The translations under genes were made by a program, and so were the position numbers. The notes under the pieces are model-generated. The model did not search any database. It worked only from the letters and a program-made list of their open reading frames with translations, and was not told the DNA's origin. Of a stretch of 64,000 nucleotides of DNA, positions 30,639 through 41,299 are shown one piece after another (positions within the stretch are counted from its first letter, which is position 1; each line of letters opens with the position of its first letter). Source of the DNA: Talinum fruticosum (taxonomy: Eukaryota > Streptophyta > Magnoliopsida > Caryophyllales > Talinaceae); the NCBI GenBank assembly GCA_021018815.1, contig JAITYX010000009.1:7194501-7258500 (forward strand), in the 5' to 3' direction.

Positions 30639-32160
30639 TGGAGAGACTTAGTCACCCTAGAGGGAGGTGAATAGGGTGATGAGGAAATTTAATCAATAAA
30701 TGGAAGATTAAATTCTAAAATAGACTTTGAGACTGTCCGAGTCTAGATTGGACTAAGAAAAGTGTTAACTCGAAATTACGTGGAAACCCTCCTGCGGCAG
30801 AAAACCACGGCTAGTGCTAACCCAAGCACTAAGTCAAATCCGCTATTTCGAATCCACAAAATACAAAAGAAAGACTTCACCAAAATTGCTCCCTTAAACA
30901 ATTACTTACAAGATTTTCCTAGACTCGAAGTTTCCTTATCCGATCTAGTACTTTCTAACCGAGGTAACCTTTACGAGTTAGGGACAACTGAGCTGAGTTA
31001 ACCCTTACAACTCAGTCAAGGGACCTTACTCGGAAAGTAAGAAGGAGAATTGGTAATTGATTACAAGACCTTACAGCTCGGAAAGATGTTAAGTACATAG
31101 TTGGAGTTGTAAGTAGAAGATTGAATACGAATACAAAGACTTTCTCTTAAGTATGTGCATTGACAATGATTCCAGTAATCTTCAAGTCTTGAAAGTTGGC
31201 TTCTATTTATATATGACCAAGCAGATTCGCCGTTGTGACTATCTTCCGATTAGAAGTCCTCTCGAGACCGTTGTAATGGTTCTTCCGAGTGGCTCGAAAA
31301 GATCTGTTGGGATGTGAACGTTGTGCAACGGCTCTTGACTCCTTAGGATGTCCCAATCCACTGTTGGTGTCCGAAAAGTATGGTGGAAGCCACCGTTGAG
31401 CTTAGCTTTGAAGATTTCCAGCTTTGGAAACACACAACCCCGACACGATGTCCGGGCCTTGATCGAAGTAGAAAAATCCTTGTCTGCTGGTGATTTGATA
31501 TCTTGAAGCCGATTACTTTTGTAATTAAAAAATAGGATAACCTCGTTTAGATAACCTACAAAAGTCGAGTTAATTTTGGTTCTCAAAGTATAAAATACTT
31601 TGGTATAAGATTAGACATAGATAATAATTTAATTAAGATAATTAAGTGCATAATTATCCGAGTCCTGGAAGAGTGGAATTTTCCGAGTCTAATATCCATT
31701 ACAATCAAATTCCATCCGAGTCGGTTTGGAGAAAGATCAAGTTATATAAAGAATATCGAGTAAGAGTACTTGATCTAGGCAAATATAGTTCAAACAAAAC
31801 AAGCTGACTTAAAGGAATGAATTAATGCTCGTCATTCACTTAAACTTGGAATATGAAGTTAGACTCGAGTTTAAATGTGTTAGAGCGAATGTTTGAACAT
31901 ACGATAAGTCCGAGTGTTGTCCGAATAACTCAGAACTATAAGTGTGAAATGATGAGCAAGAGTATGCTTTCCGAGTTAGTCAGAATCAAATGAAAACATA
32001 TGCAATAGTTTCTATAACACTCAAAGAAAGTTCACGTATCACTCAAAAAAGTTTATGAAGCCCTTAGAATGACTTGTAATCAAAACTTACAAGAGATGAA
32101 GTTTGTACCTGATTCCTTGATAGTACTCAGAATGTTATACATGTAAAGTCCGAGTCTTCA
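30637..32160 (-). repeat. 3' LTR of Sire2
   Basis: On minus it begins TGAAGACTCGGAC (32160) and ends in CTCCAAG (30637); the last four bases are replaced by TA repeat. PPT GAAAAGGGGCAGAT lies directly upstream (32161-32174 on plus, inverted). Confidence 0.9.
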
Positions 32161-32174
32161 ATCTGCCCCTTTTC

Positions 32175-32860
32175 GACGAAAGGCATTCCATACTTAGATA
32201 GAAACTTTGTTAGTGTTATAGACCTAATTTTTCATTCTTTCTCAAAGAATATGTTAGAGTGTAGAGATAGAATCTTATCAAATAGCTAAAGTGATTCAAA
32301 CTTAGATTTTATCGGAGGAATTAAACTTAGATTGCCTCGAGCTAAAAACTAAAATATCGCATAGAAATGAAGTGAATTGAGCTTAGAGTATTTCTTATAT
32401 TAGAAAAAAATGTAACCGAGTTGATAGATCGGAGCAAGAAAAATAATATGTAACCGAGTTGATATATTAGGAAAAGATGAACTTAGAAAAAATTAATACT
32501 TAGAAAACAATTACACTAAGAGATAAATAAGCACAAAATAGAAACTTCATTAATATTCACATAGAAAGAATATATACACAAAAATTATACAAAAAGGTGA
32601 GAGAAAACTCCCTCTAAACAAGACAACAAATTTTTTAACTATTCTCACTCTTGCCTTTCAGACAAAAAACAAAAAGAGGAAGAATGTATCAAGAAGATAC
32701 AATTTGTTTGTCCGGACAAAACAAAAAAATAAAACAGAGATAAAAAACATTTATGATGGTGGAGAGGGATCGATCCGAGTCAAGGTGGACGAACGAGCAG
32801 TGCGCCTTCGCGGTAAGAGCGGGATAATGTTGAAGATCGAGGCGAGGCAGGGGTAGCACC
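32175..32860 (-). other. 3' untranslated region of Sire2
   Basis: AT-rich DNA between the third ORF and the PPT, without coding content; counterpart of 23881-24380 in Sire1. Confidence 0.7.
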
Positions 32861-32867
32861 GGGATCT

Positions 32868-34228
32868 CTAGAATGGGCTTATCTCGAGTGGCTGACCCGG
32901 AACCAGGTCGTCCGGAGGTTCATCCTCTTGGAACTCGACCGAGGGAGGTGCTTGCTCATGCTCGGACAGCTGCCGACCGACCTTTGTCGACAGGGGTTTC
33001 GACCCACTCGGACTCACTGTCCGAGTTGATCGGCTCCGGTTGGAGGGCGGGTGCACCTTTTCCCTCTGCTGCTTCGCTCCTCGCTCCTTCCTTCTCCCCT
33101 TCCGCCTTCTCCTCGAGAGGAGCCGCCTCAGCCTGCAGTCTCCTCTTCTTCTTCTTTTCCTCCTCGGAGGGGATTTGGCTGGGCTCGAGGACTCCTTAGA
33201 TGTGTCTCGAGTCAATTGGGTCCTAAGCGGCCTTTGAGCGCCTTTCTTGGAGGAGCTCAATCATCTCCTTTTGCTCCTTGACGAGCGCCTTCATCTCAAG
33301 AAGCACATCTTGCTGCTCTTTGATTTGGGAGTAAGCAATCTTTTGGTTGATGGTCATTGATCGAAGAACAGTCTTGAATGATCGGAGGGTGTCCTTAAAT
33401 TCGGTGAACACAGAGGAGATCTTGTCCATTATTGTGATGGACAAGGCGGAAGAAAGGACATGAGAAACACCTGAAGTAGGGGCATCAACAGGTGGAGGAG
33501 GTAGAGAGAGAGGAGTTTGAGTATGAGTCCGAGGCGGAGAAAGTTGCCTCGGTTCCGAGCTATGAACCCGGACATCCGGTATCCATACCCAAGAAGTTCT
33601 TTTACGCAACGACTATGGCAGCCTTAGAAACTGCGTTAGGATCCGAAGGGAGGGGAACTTTGAATTGCTTGAAAATGAAAGTGAGAAGAGCTCCGAAAGG
33701 AAGAGGGGTGGAGTTTTTAGTCCGAGCTGGCACAGCGGCCATCCGCTCGATTATGGCTAAAAGAGGTCTACTTTGTAGCCCTTGAGGATCTCAAAAGAGC
33801 TTTAAGATGCTTAGAGTTTGGGTTCTCTTTGCTTGAATGCTGAGAGAAGAAGGTTCTCATCAGCAGGAAACACATAAGACGAGCTTCGACTTCATCCGAG
33901 TCACCGAGAAATTTTTGCGTGACTCGGGAATTCCTTTGCGTACTTCTTAAAGAATTGCTCAACAACCTCGTTGAAAGAGATAGGGTTGCTGTTGAGGAAA
34001 AGAGAAGAGACTTTGAATAGGCGATGGAGGAGAGAGACGTTGATACGGACAACAACATCTTGAACTCCGGAGGTGAGTATACCCTCGAGCTAGAGAGGTT
34101 CGACTAAAACTCGAAACGAGTTGTAGGTAGATGAAGTCGCTGAAACAGAGAAAATTATAAACCCTTGTGATTTTGATATTTTTCAACCACAAAAACTTGT
34201 TGGTTGGAAAGAATTTGTCATCCAACAT
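32868..34228 (-). pseudogene. Sirevirus third ORF of Sire2 (unknown function)
   Basis: N-terminal part (34228 down): MLDDKFFPTNK, equal to FIDDKFFYKT of Sire1. After frameshifts come SLLHRLFKVSSLFLNSN and EVVEQFFKKYAKEFPS (about 34050-33905). A middle segment (33609-33223) is Pro-rich (LSPPRTHTQTPLSLPPPP), then a helical heptad-like stretch (IKEQQDVLLEMKALVKEQKE, MIELLQERRSK). The C-terminal segment (33260-32868) is strongly basic (PPRRKRRRRGD, RRRRKGRRKERG) and ends acidic (EFQEDEPPDDLVPG). Basic cluster plus coiled coil suggest a nuclear or nucleic-acid-binding structural protein; this is inference only. At least two frameshifts. Confidence 0.6.
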
Positions 34229-34380
34229 TAGGTGTTGGGTGACAATGATTTTAGAGGGGTTGGAAGGACCCTCTTGGCTTTTTGTGCGAGGTTTCTTTAT
34301 TGCGAAGCAAGAAAGTCCGGGTGGGAACCTCTTTTAGCATGTTTGAATATGAAAGGAGAGAAGATGAACTTTGATAGAGA
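34229..34380 (-). other. Start region of Sire2 third ORF, separated by CACTA-C
   Basis: Holds the likely N-terminal codons or leader of the third ORF. The matching leader continues at 38986-39210 beyond the CACTA insertion. Confidence 0.5.
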
Positions 34381-34399
34381 CACGACTATAAAACTGTTA

Positions 34400-34680
34400 A
34401 ATAGCGACGGAAATTAGTGATGGAAAACATTCCGTCGCCAAATAGCGACGGAATGGCGACGAAAACTAACGTAAACCGGTATTCGTGTCGAGAGCGACGG
34501 ACTCAGCGACGGAATACGAGGTCCGTCGCTAAATTGGAATTAGCGACGGAATAATCCGTCGCTAATCCGTCGCCGACTTCATCGCCGACGGAATATTCCG
34601 TCGCTATTTGGTCGCAGTATTTCGATCGCGGAAAAAAGGAAAAGAAAATAAGTTTTATACTTTCCGTCGCTAAGTGGATA
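34400..34680. repeat. CACTA-C 5' sub-terminal repeats
   Basis: About ten TAGCGACGGA motifs in both orientations. These are the expected binding sites of a TnpA-type protein. Confidence 0.85.
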
Positions 34681-34739
34681 TAAAACCAAATCTGAGTTTT
34701 TGGCCGGACGCAATTGACGAAAAGGCAAGAGAGAGAGAA

Positions 34740-35010
34740 CTCCGAGCGAGCGAAGCGAGTGCCGAGTGCTCGAGCCCATCCACGTTCGCTCGCCGCCAGC
34801 ACCACCGCCATCCGGCCACTGCCGCCTAGCCTTCCCTGCCGCCGACGCTAGCCGTCCCTTCTTCCATCCGCCGCTGAGGAACCCGAGCCGAAAGCGGAGG
34901 GAGTCCTTGGTTGGTCCCGCCGATGCTGCCGCCACCGCCTACTCGCCGTCGCTCGCCTGTCGTGAAGCCGCAGCCCGTGCCGCCACCAGTCGTTGCCGCC
35001 TAGTCGAAGG
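34740..35010 (+). other. GC-rich leader block of CACTA-C
   Basis: CCG-rich DNA giving Ala/Arg/Pro-rich frames on both strands (34766-35035 plus, 34579-34935 minus). It ends GTCGAAG followed by GTATTG and long AT-rich DNA, so a non-coding first exon and first intron fit. No domain. Confidence 0.45.
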
Positions 35011-35841
35011 TATTGTTTTGTTGATTTTTATTTGATTTAGGTTTTTGAATAATTTATTTCACATTGATGAATTTATATAATTTATTACAAATTAATGTTG
35101 TTTGTGAATGAATTTGAAAAAATCATGTGCAATTTCGTTATTTATGTATAAAAATGTTGTGTTGGTTAAAGCTTCTAAGGTTATATTTGTTGGAAATTAT
35201 TGTTAAAATTGAAGTAAATGTTATTTTTGTATAGATGATGTGTTGGTTAAAGTATGTGAGGTTAGATTTGTTGGAAATTAATATTGAAGTTGAAGTAAGT
35301 GTTATTTATGTATAAAATTTGTGGTGTTTAAAGTGTATGGGGCCGGGTTAGATTTGTTGGTAATTATTGTTGAAGTTGATGTAAATGTTACTTGTGATTT
35401 ATATATGTGTAATTGGTTGTGGTTTATTTATTAATTTATTTAACATTTGGCAAATTGTTAATAAATAGTGGTTAGTTGTGTGAAATTAGGAATGAAATGT
35501 TTGTTGTAAATTTTGAAATAATTGTATACATGTTCTAATTGTGTGTGCGTTATTTTATAGTAATTATGTAGAAATAATGTTATCAATTATATTACTGTGA
35601 GTATAATTATGTTAATTAGGTATGATTAGTATAATTATGACATATATACTTACGAGTAAAATATAGAAATTAAAGAATTTTATGCATAAGAAAAATATAT
35701 ATGGATAATAGTTATATATATTATGTTCATTAAATGTAACCATAACATCTTCATGTATTGATTACTATAAGACTAATTATTGAACAAATTGTCAAATGTG
35801 AATCGAATATATATATGGATGGACCTACGCATCGTAGATAG

Positions 35842-36198
35842 ATGTATCGTAGGTTATTACCTGGTAGAGTTGGGTATAGACAAGAGTTTTTAGACGGGGT
35901 TGAGGAGTTTTATGCAAATGCTAGAAGTCAATCAGAATTTGTACGTAATCAACAATATAGGTGTCCATGTCGCAAATGCAAAAATCGGAAGTATAAGGAT
36001 CCTATAATGGAAACTTTGCCTTACACTTTGGTTGATAACTCAATATCAGCAGAAGAAATAGTTGATGATGTAATTTTAAACCAAGAAGATGGGATTGAGG
36101 ATGTTAGTGAACAAGAGGATGGTGAAGAAGATGAGGAACGTGAATGGGATGATGATAACATCACCGATGAGGAAGACGAAGATCTCATATTCAAGTGA
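35842..36198 (+). pseudogene. CACTA TnpD N-terminal fragment (transposase-associated domain)
   Basis: 118 residues. GVEEFYANARSQ, then YRCPCRKCKNRKY, is the Cys-rich signature of the plant transposase-associated domain (PF13963), normally the N-terminus of TnpD. A better start is the ATG at 35815 (MDGPTHRR), closed by a TAG just before 35842. After about residue 55 the usual HLxxxGFxxxYxxWxxHGE segment is absent. The protein goes straight into an acidic tail (EDGIEDVSEQEDGEEDEE), continuing in another frame to about 36255. No Transposase_21 catalytic domain follows, so an internal deletion fused the N-terminus to the acidic region. It may still bind DNA, but this is speculation. Confidence 0.75.
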
Positions 36199-36485
36199 TA
36201 CTCGAAGAGGATAGTTATGAAGACGATGATGCTACCGATGATCGGGATGATGGCTAGTTGAACATGTTATTGTTATGGTTTGTTTTATATTGAATAACTT
36301 TTACTTATGTTGTAATTAAATGAATTGTTATTAATGTAATCAACGGAAAAACAATTGAAGCGTAATTTCTTAATAGAAGAATATTTATATCTAACACTTA
36401 CATGTTTATGTTTTGTGTTATATTGAATCACTTTAACCGTTGGAAGTTTACTAATAATGTTTTTATGTTGTTTATGTTAGGAAAT

Positions 36486-38346
36486 ATGGAGAGAGGTAGA
36501 GGCAGGTCGAAAAGATCGGCTACTCGGGGACGGGCTAGAAACATCATTACCGATGGTGAAGGTAATGATGTAGGCACTTCTACCCCCTCTCAAAACCCTC
36601 ATAACCTTCAGTCTCCTATAGGTAGAGCGAGTATCTCCACACTCCCCTTACACCTAAACTCCAATGGGTGTGTCATTCATTCCCAACCCTCCTTATTTCC
36701 AACATCCAAACATCCCGCATATGCAAAACCCATTGGGTGGGTCTTTCATCCAAAACCATCCTTATTCTCAACAGTCTCATATGTACTCAAACTCGCCTAA
36801 TATGTACCCTCATAACCAATATGGTACGACCCTTATACCACACTCCACCCTTGGTGCTGAACAAAGGCCACCACAAAGGCTTACAAATGATGGGCCAACT
36901 GATGTAGGCAACGAGCATGCTAGTCATGAATCAAGCAAGTGCTACTAACCGAGAAAAGATTCGAATTGAGCCGGATGGTGAAGGGTAAATGTGATAATTA
37001 GTAGTAAAATAAATTAAGCTTTATAGTACTTAGGTGTATAACTAACTGTTTTATATGTTTCTTGATTAGGTTCTACCCCATTGACAAAGTTGTGGGCACG
37101 ATTTCCCACATCTTCCGGAGCAAATATGACGGATCATGGCCTACATGGGGTAAAGTCCCTCGCTCACAACGTGATATGTGGTTTTATGAGTTTAAGGTAA
37201 TGATAAATCTTTAGTTTTTTGAAATTGAGATAACATAATGACTTATTCTGCATGTTATAGCATTATATTATAATTTCATAACTTATAAACTACTTTTTCG
37301 TTTATGCAGAAAGTTTTCACTTGGTCTCCAACCGATGAAGTCCAAATTAGAAGAAATTTTGAGAAGAAACGAAGTAATCGATTAAAGGACTTCATGCTGA
37401 AGGCAAGAAAAATAAGAAGAAGCCGAATTAGTTAGGTGACAACTACCGGCAAGAGTTGTTGGAATATTGGGAAAATGCCGAGTACAAGAAATTCCGTGAG
37501 CGAGGCTCGGAAAAACCGTCATGCCGATCAAGGTGGACTTGGTTCATCGCTCCATACTTGTGGCTCAATCCCTATGACAGAGCATAAGCGGCGCTTGGTA
37601 CATACCCCTTTATTAGTAATTACGCATGCAACTATTAACATGTTCATATTAGTAAATTGATTATGTACTAACTTTGGTTGTATTTAGATGAAGGAGCTTA
37701 AATGAGTTCAGCCTCTACCGACCCAACTATTTTCAAGAACCCACAAAACAAAAAAGGACGAATGGGTCGACCAAAAATCCAAGGCCATTTATGTGAGTAA
37801 CCTTATATATGCAATTTTCATATTTTTCAATATATGGTTTTCTTTCACATCTTGTGATAGTTACATGCCTCACATATTTATATATTATTCAGGAGAAGTT
37901 CCAAAAGAGTGGGAAGAGTTGCAAAACACTCAACCCACTAAACCTTCCAGATGATGACCCCAACTCTTCGAGGATAATGTCTCAAGCCCTTCACAACATG
38001 AGTTGTGGCTCAAAGCCAATGCGAACAACAAAGGTCGCATTTACGGACTTGGATCCGAGGCTAGAAACTTAAAAAAACCATGTCGTTCAAGTCACGTAAA
38101 GCTTATACTCCGGATGACTCGGATTTGAGAGCAACAATGCATAATTTAACTTCGAGTTACATCAATGGATTGAGCATTCTCGTGTGCTTGGGTTGGAAAA
38201 TCGGCGAGTTAAAGAAAAGGTGGACAGCTTACTCCGAGCCAATAGCACGCTTAAATGAATTCTTGAACTCTCGGTAAGCATCCGGATCTCACCGTCCACC
38301 AGTACAACCACAAGAGGAAGAGGAAGAGGAAGAGGAAGAGGAAGAG
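36486..38346 (+). pseudogene. CACTA TnpA-like gene (Transposase_24), about five exons
   Basis: Exons by splice signals and frame: 36486-36984, 37070-37196, 37310-37597, 37688-37792, 37893-38346. Exon 1 has a basic N-terminus (MERGRGRSKRSATRGRAR) and an Asn/Pro/Tyr/Gln-rich region with a frameshift near 36660 and another near 36935. Exons 2-4 carry the PF03004 pattern: FYPIDKVVGTISHIFRSKYD, WPTWGKVPRSQRDMWFYEFK, KVFTWSPTDEVQIRRNFEKK, SLHTCGSIPMTEHKRR, LFSRTHKTKKDEWVDQKSKA. Exon 5 ends in a short helix and an Arg/Glu tail made of GGAAGA repeats. The role known for TnpA is binding the sub-terminal repeats. About four frameshifts or stops. Confidence 0.8.
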
Positions 38347-38654
38347 TGAGGACCTTGAATCGATTCATTGAGACTTTTTGTATTTGTGAACATTTTGCAA
38401 ATTTTTAACATGTATGTGCTTATGGTTTCTATTGAACTTTTGTATGATTGTTTTTGTGAATTTGTTAATTGGTTATAAATATGTTTGATTGTGTATGTTG
38501 GATTTGTATATCCAACTTGGATGAGTACTTTGTGGCCGACATATGTAAATGCCAAATGTAAATGCCACATATGTGAATATTGGATTTGTCTATCCATTCA
38601 CAACTTTTTGTATTAGGGTAACGAATTATTAGAAAAATGTATTTTGGAATTCTG

Positions 38655-38970
38655 CCCAAACAGACGACGGAATATAGACGGAATAGCGACGGAACAACGA
38701 CGGAATATAGACGGAATAGCGACGGAATGGTGACTACAGCGACGGAATTCAACGATGGAAAAACGCATTTTCCGTCGCTAAATCGGCGACGGACGAAGCT
38801 TTCCGTCGCTTATTAGCATAAGCTACGGAAGCCCACTCCGTCGCTAAATAGCGACGGATTCCGTCAAATCCGTCGCTAAAATTTAGCGACCCTTGAATCA
38901 GCGACGGAAAATTTCCGTCGCTAATTCCGAAATTCCGTCACCATTTGACAATTTTCCGTCGCTAATTGTC
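38655..38970. repeat. CACTA-C 3' sub-terminal repeats
   Basis: Dense TAGCGACGGAA/TTCCGTCGCTA motifs in both orientations, mirroring 34400-34680. Confidence 0.85.
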
Positions 38971-38985
38971 TGTTTTGTAGTAGTG

Positions 38986-39640
38986 AGAGAGAGATAGTTC
39001 GAGAGAGAGAGAGCGCGAGTAGAGAAAGTAGAGAGCAAAAAAATGAAAGAGTAGAGAGAGAGCTGAGAGCAATCGGTGCTTACTTAAGATTTCTTTCACT
39101 TAGCTTAAGAGAGACGATTCATTCTTTGAAAACAGTGAACTTTCTCGAGATGTAGTAAGCAGAGAGAGAGAGTATGCAGAGAGTAAAGTAGCAAAATGAA
39201 GGAAAAAGGATGCTATTTATAGAGAAAGAATTTTCCTTCACTGTTCGTTCCGACCCAACTCTCCAACAGATCACCTCCGACCGGTGTGACTATTCTCTTC
39301 TCCAACAGTTAGAATTCTAGCGATTGTCTACCAACAACTAGTTCTCTAATTGATGCGTGCGAGAGAGAGAGAGATAAAGAGAGAGATTTTAAAAGAAATT
39401 TATGAAATTCTCCACTAATCTAGAGATGATTTCGAAGTTTGATGTCCATTTTCTCAAAATCCGAGTCCGACTCGAGTAAAGTTTTTGAGTAACTCGAAAC
39501 TGTAAACAAGCAATAACTCATAGCTCAATATCACTAGCTCAACTGAACTAATTGTTATTAACGTATAAAAACGAAAAATTTAGCACATAATTATGCAAAG
39601 TAATTTCACTCGAAAAGCACATAATTATGCATTAATCATG
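38986..39640 (-). other. Sire2 leader of third ORF, GA-rich
   Basis: Pyrimidine-rich on the minus strand (CTCTCTCTCTCG...). It contains a (GA)n at 39361-39384 and no gene. It joins pol to the third ORF. Confidence 0.6.
39213..39222 (-). promoter_or_regulatory. Internal TATA box upstream of Sire2 third ORF
   Basis: Minus strand reads TCTATAAATAGCATCC, matching TTCTATAAATAGCACC of Sire1 at 18583. In the uninterrupted element it would lie a few hundred bp before the third ORF. Confidence 0.6.
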
Positions 39641-39649
39641 CCAAGCTCA

Positions 39650-40360
39650 TTCCTAATAAAGCAAAACCGATCCTTACTAAGTGGCTTAGTCAAGATATCA
39701 ACTACTTGAAATTTGGTAGGAATGAATTCAAGTTCAATATCACCTTTCTCAGAATGGTCTCTTAGGAAATGATACCGACCTTAATATGCTTTGCCTTTGA
39801 GTGCTAAACTGGATTCTTAGTGATGCTGATTGCACTTTGATTGTCACACATGATTGGAATTGATTTGAATGTAAGTCCAAGATCTCTCAAGTGTTGCTTG
39901 ATCTATAAAATCTGAGCATAGCATGCTCCAGCTGCAATGTATTAAGCTTCGGCAGTTGGTAGAGCTATTGAGTTCCGCTTTTTGAGTGCCAAGATATAAG
40001 GGATTAACCCGAAACTGGAAGGCTCCGGAGGTGCTCCTTCTATCAACCTTGTACCCAACATAGTCAGCATCCGAGGATCGAGTGAGAGTCGGTTCCGAGT
40101 CTTTGAGTACCATAGACCTAGATTCCGAGTCCCTGCAAGATATCCGAAAATTCTCTTCACCGCGGTGAGATGTGATTTTTTAGATTAGCTTCAAATCTTG
40201 CACACGGACATACGCTGAACATTATGCCTGGTCTACTGGAAGTAAGATACATAAGAGATTTAATCATACCTCGATAGAGTTTCGATCTACTTGCTTTACC
40301 TTTTCGTCGAAGTCCAGCTTTATCTGTCTTGCTCATAGGTGTTCGCTGCATGTTTTTCAT
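39650..40360 (-). pseudogene. Copia RNase H region of Sire2
   Basis: From 40360 down: the end of RT with KSLMYLTSSRPGIMFSV, then FGYLAGTRNLGLWYSKT, SDADYVGYKVDRRSTSGA (catalytic Asp context, about 40065-40010) and ALPTAEA at about 39960-39940, the conserved TAEAEY region broken by a frameshift. Terminal sequence near 39720 (EFIPTKFQVVDILTK-like). Several frameshifts. Confidence 0.85.
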
Positions 40361-41180
40361 CTTAAAGTTTGTACTTCTTCAGCGACTCCTTGGTATACTT
40401 TGATTGATGGACATAGATACCATCTTTGCCTTGCTTAATTTGTAGACCAAGGAAGAAATTGAGTTCTCCCATCATGCTCATTTCAAATTCCTGTCTCATT
40501 AACTCGGAGAAATCTCGACACAAAATTTCGTTAGTAGCTCCAAATATTATATCATCAACATAGATCCGAGCAATAAGAAAGTCTTTCCCCCTTGTTTTAT
40601 AAAAAGAGTCTTGTCAATATGACCTTTTCTAAAATCATTTTCAACCAAGAAATTGCTCAATCTTTCATAGCGAGGCTCCGGTAGCTTGTTTAAGACCATA
40701 AAGAGCTTTTTGCAACTTGAAAACATGATTTTGAAATTCCGAGTTTTCAAATCCAGGGGTTGCTTAACATAGACTTCCTCTTCAATGAAACCATTAAGGA
40801 AAGCACATTTAACATCCATTTGATACAGCTTAATATTCATGCTTGATGCAAATGCCAATAAGATTCTAACGGCTTCAATTCTAGCAACAGGTGCAAAGGT
40901 TTCCCCACAATCAATTCCTTTTTCTTGATTGTATCCTTGAGCAACAAGTCTAGCCTTATCTTTGACTACCAACCCACCTTCATCCAGTTTGTTCTTGAAA
41001 ACCCATTTGGTTCCTATGACTGGGTGGTCGGAAGGTCATTTGTTCAAAGTCCGGACTTGATTTCTTTCAAATTGATGGAGTTCCTCTTGCATGGCCTCTA
41101 CCCATTCAGGTTCATTTAGGGCCTCTAGTGCATTTCGGGTTCGAGTTAATGATATGAATGCAGTGAATGCACATAGATTT
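40350..41180 (-). pseudogene. Copia reverse transcriptase of Sire2
   Basis: EPEWVEAMQEELHQFERNQV (about 41115-41055), then [20 protein letters not shown] (40969-40910), [20 protein letters not shown] (about 40912-40855), [20 protein letters not shown] (about 40830-40770) and YVDD at about 40562-40551. A frameshift just before YVDD changes it to LMI in the longer open frame (40972-40547, 141 aa). NFFLGLQIKQGKDG lies at about 40465-40420. This is the best-preserved pol segment of the window. Confidence 0.88.
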
Positions 41181-41299
41181 GTAGAGAGGAATGAGTTCTT
41201 ACCCCACTTGTTGATATTAGACAAGATGTTTTCGAGTGGGTGGCTAGAAGCATATTTGAATGCTCTACTCGTTCTCCGGTTCACCAGATTTGTAGGTTG

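Larger units (their letters stand above)
34381..38985 (+). mobile_element. CACTA-C (En/Spm), 4,605 bp, both ends present
   Basis: It begins CACGACTATAAAACTG and ends CAGTTTTGTAGTAGTG-like (TGTTTTGTAGTAGTG at 38971-38985), so the ends are CAC(G/T)A...TAGTG. The flanking 3 bp are identical, AGA at 34378-34380 and at 38986-38988, which is the CACTA duplication length. Sub-terminal repeats TAGCGACGGAA/TTCCGTCGCTA occur about ten times at each end (34400-34680 and 38655-38965). Two genes: a TnpD N-terminal fragment and a TnpA-like gene. The transposase core (Transposase_21) is missing, so the copy is non-autonomous. Inserted in Sire2. Confidence 0.92.

Noticed and set aside
33040..33281. Plus-strand Leu/Ser/Pro frames
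   Set aside because: Shadows of the basic tail of the Sire2 third ORF on the minus strand.
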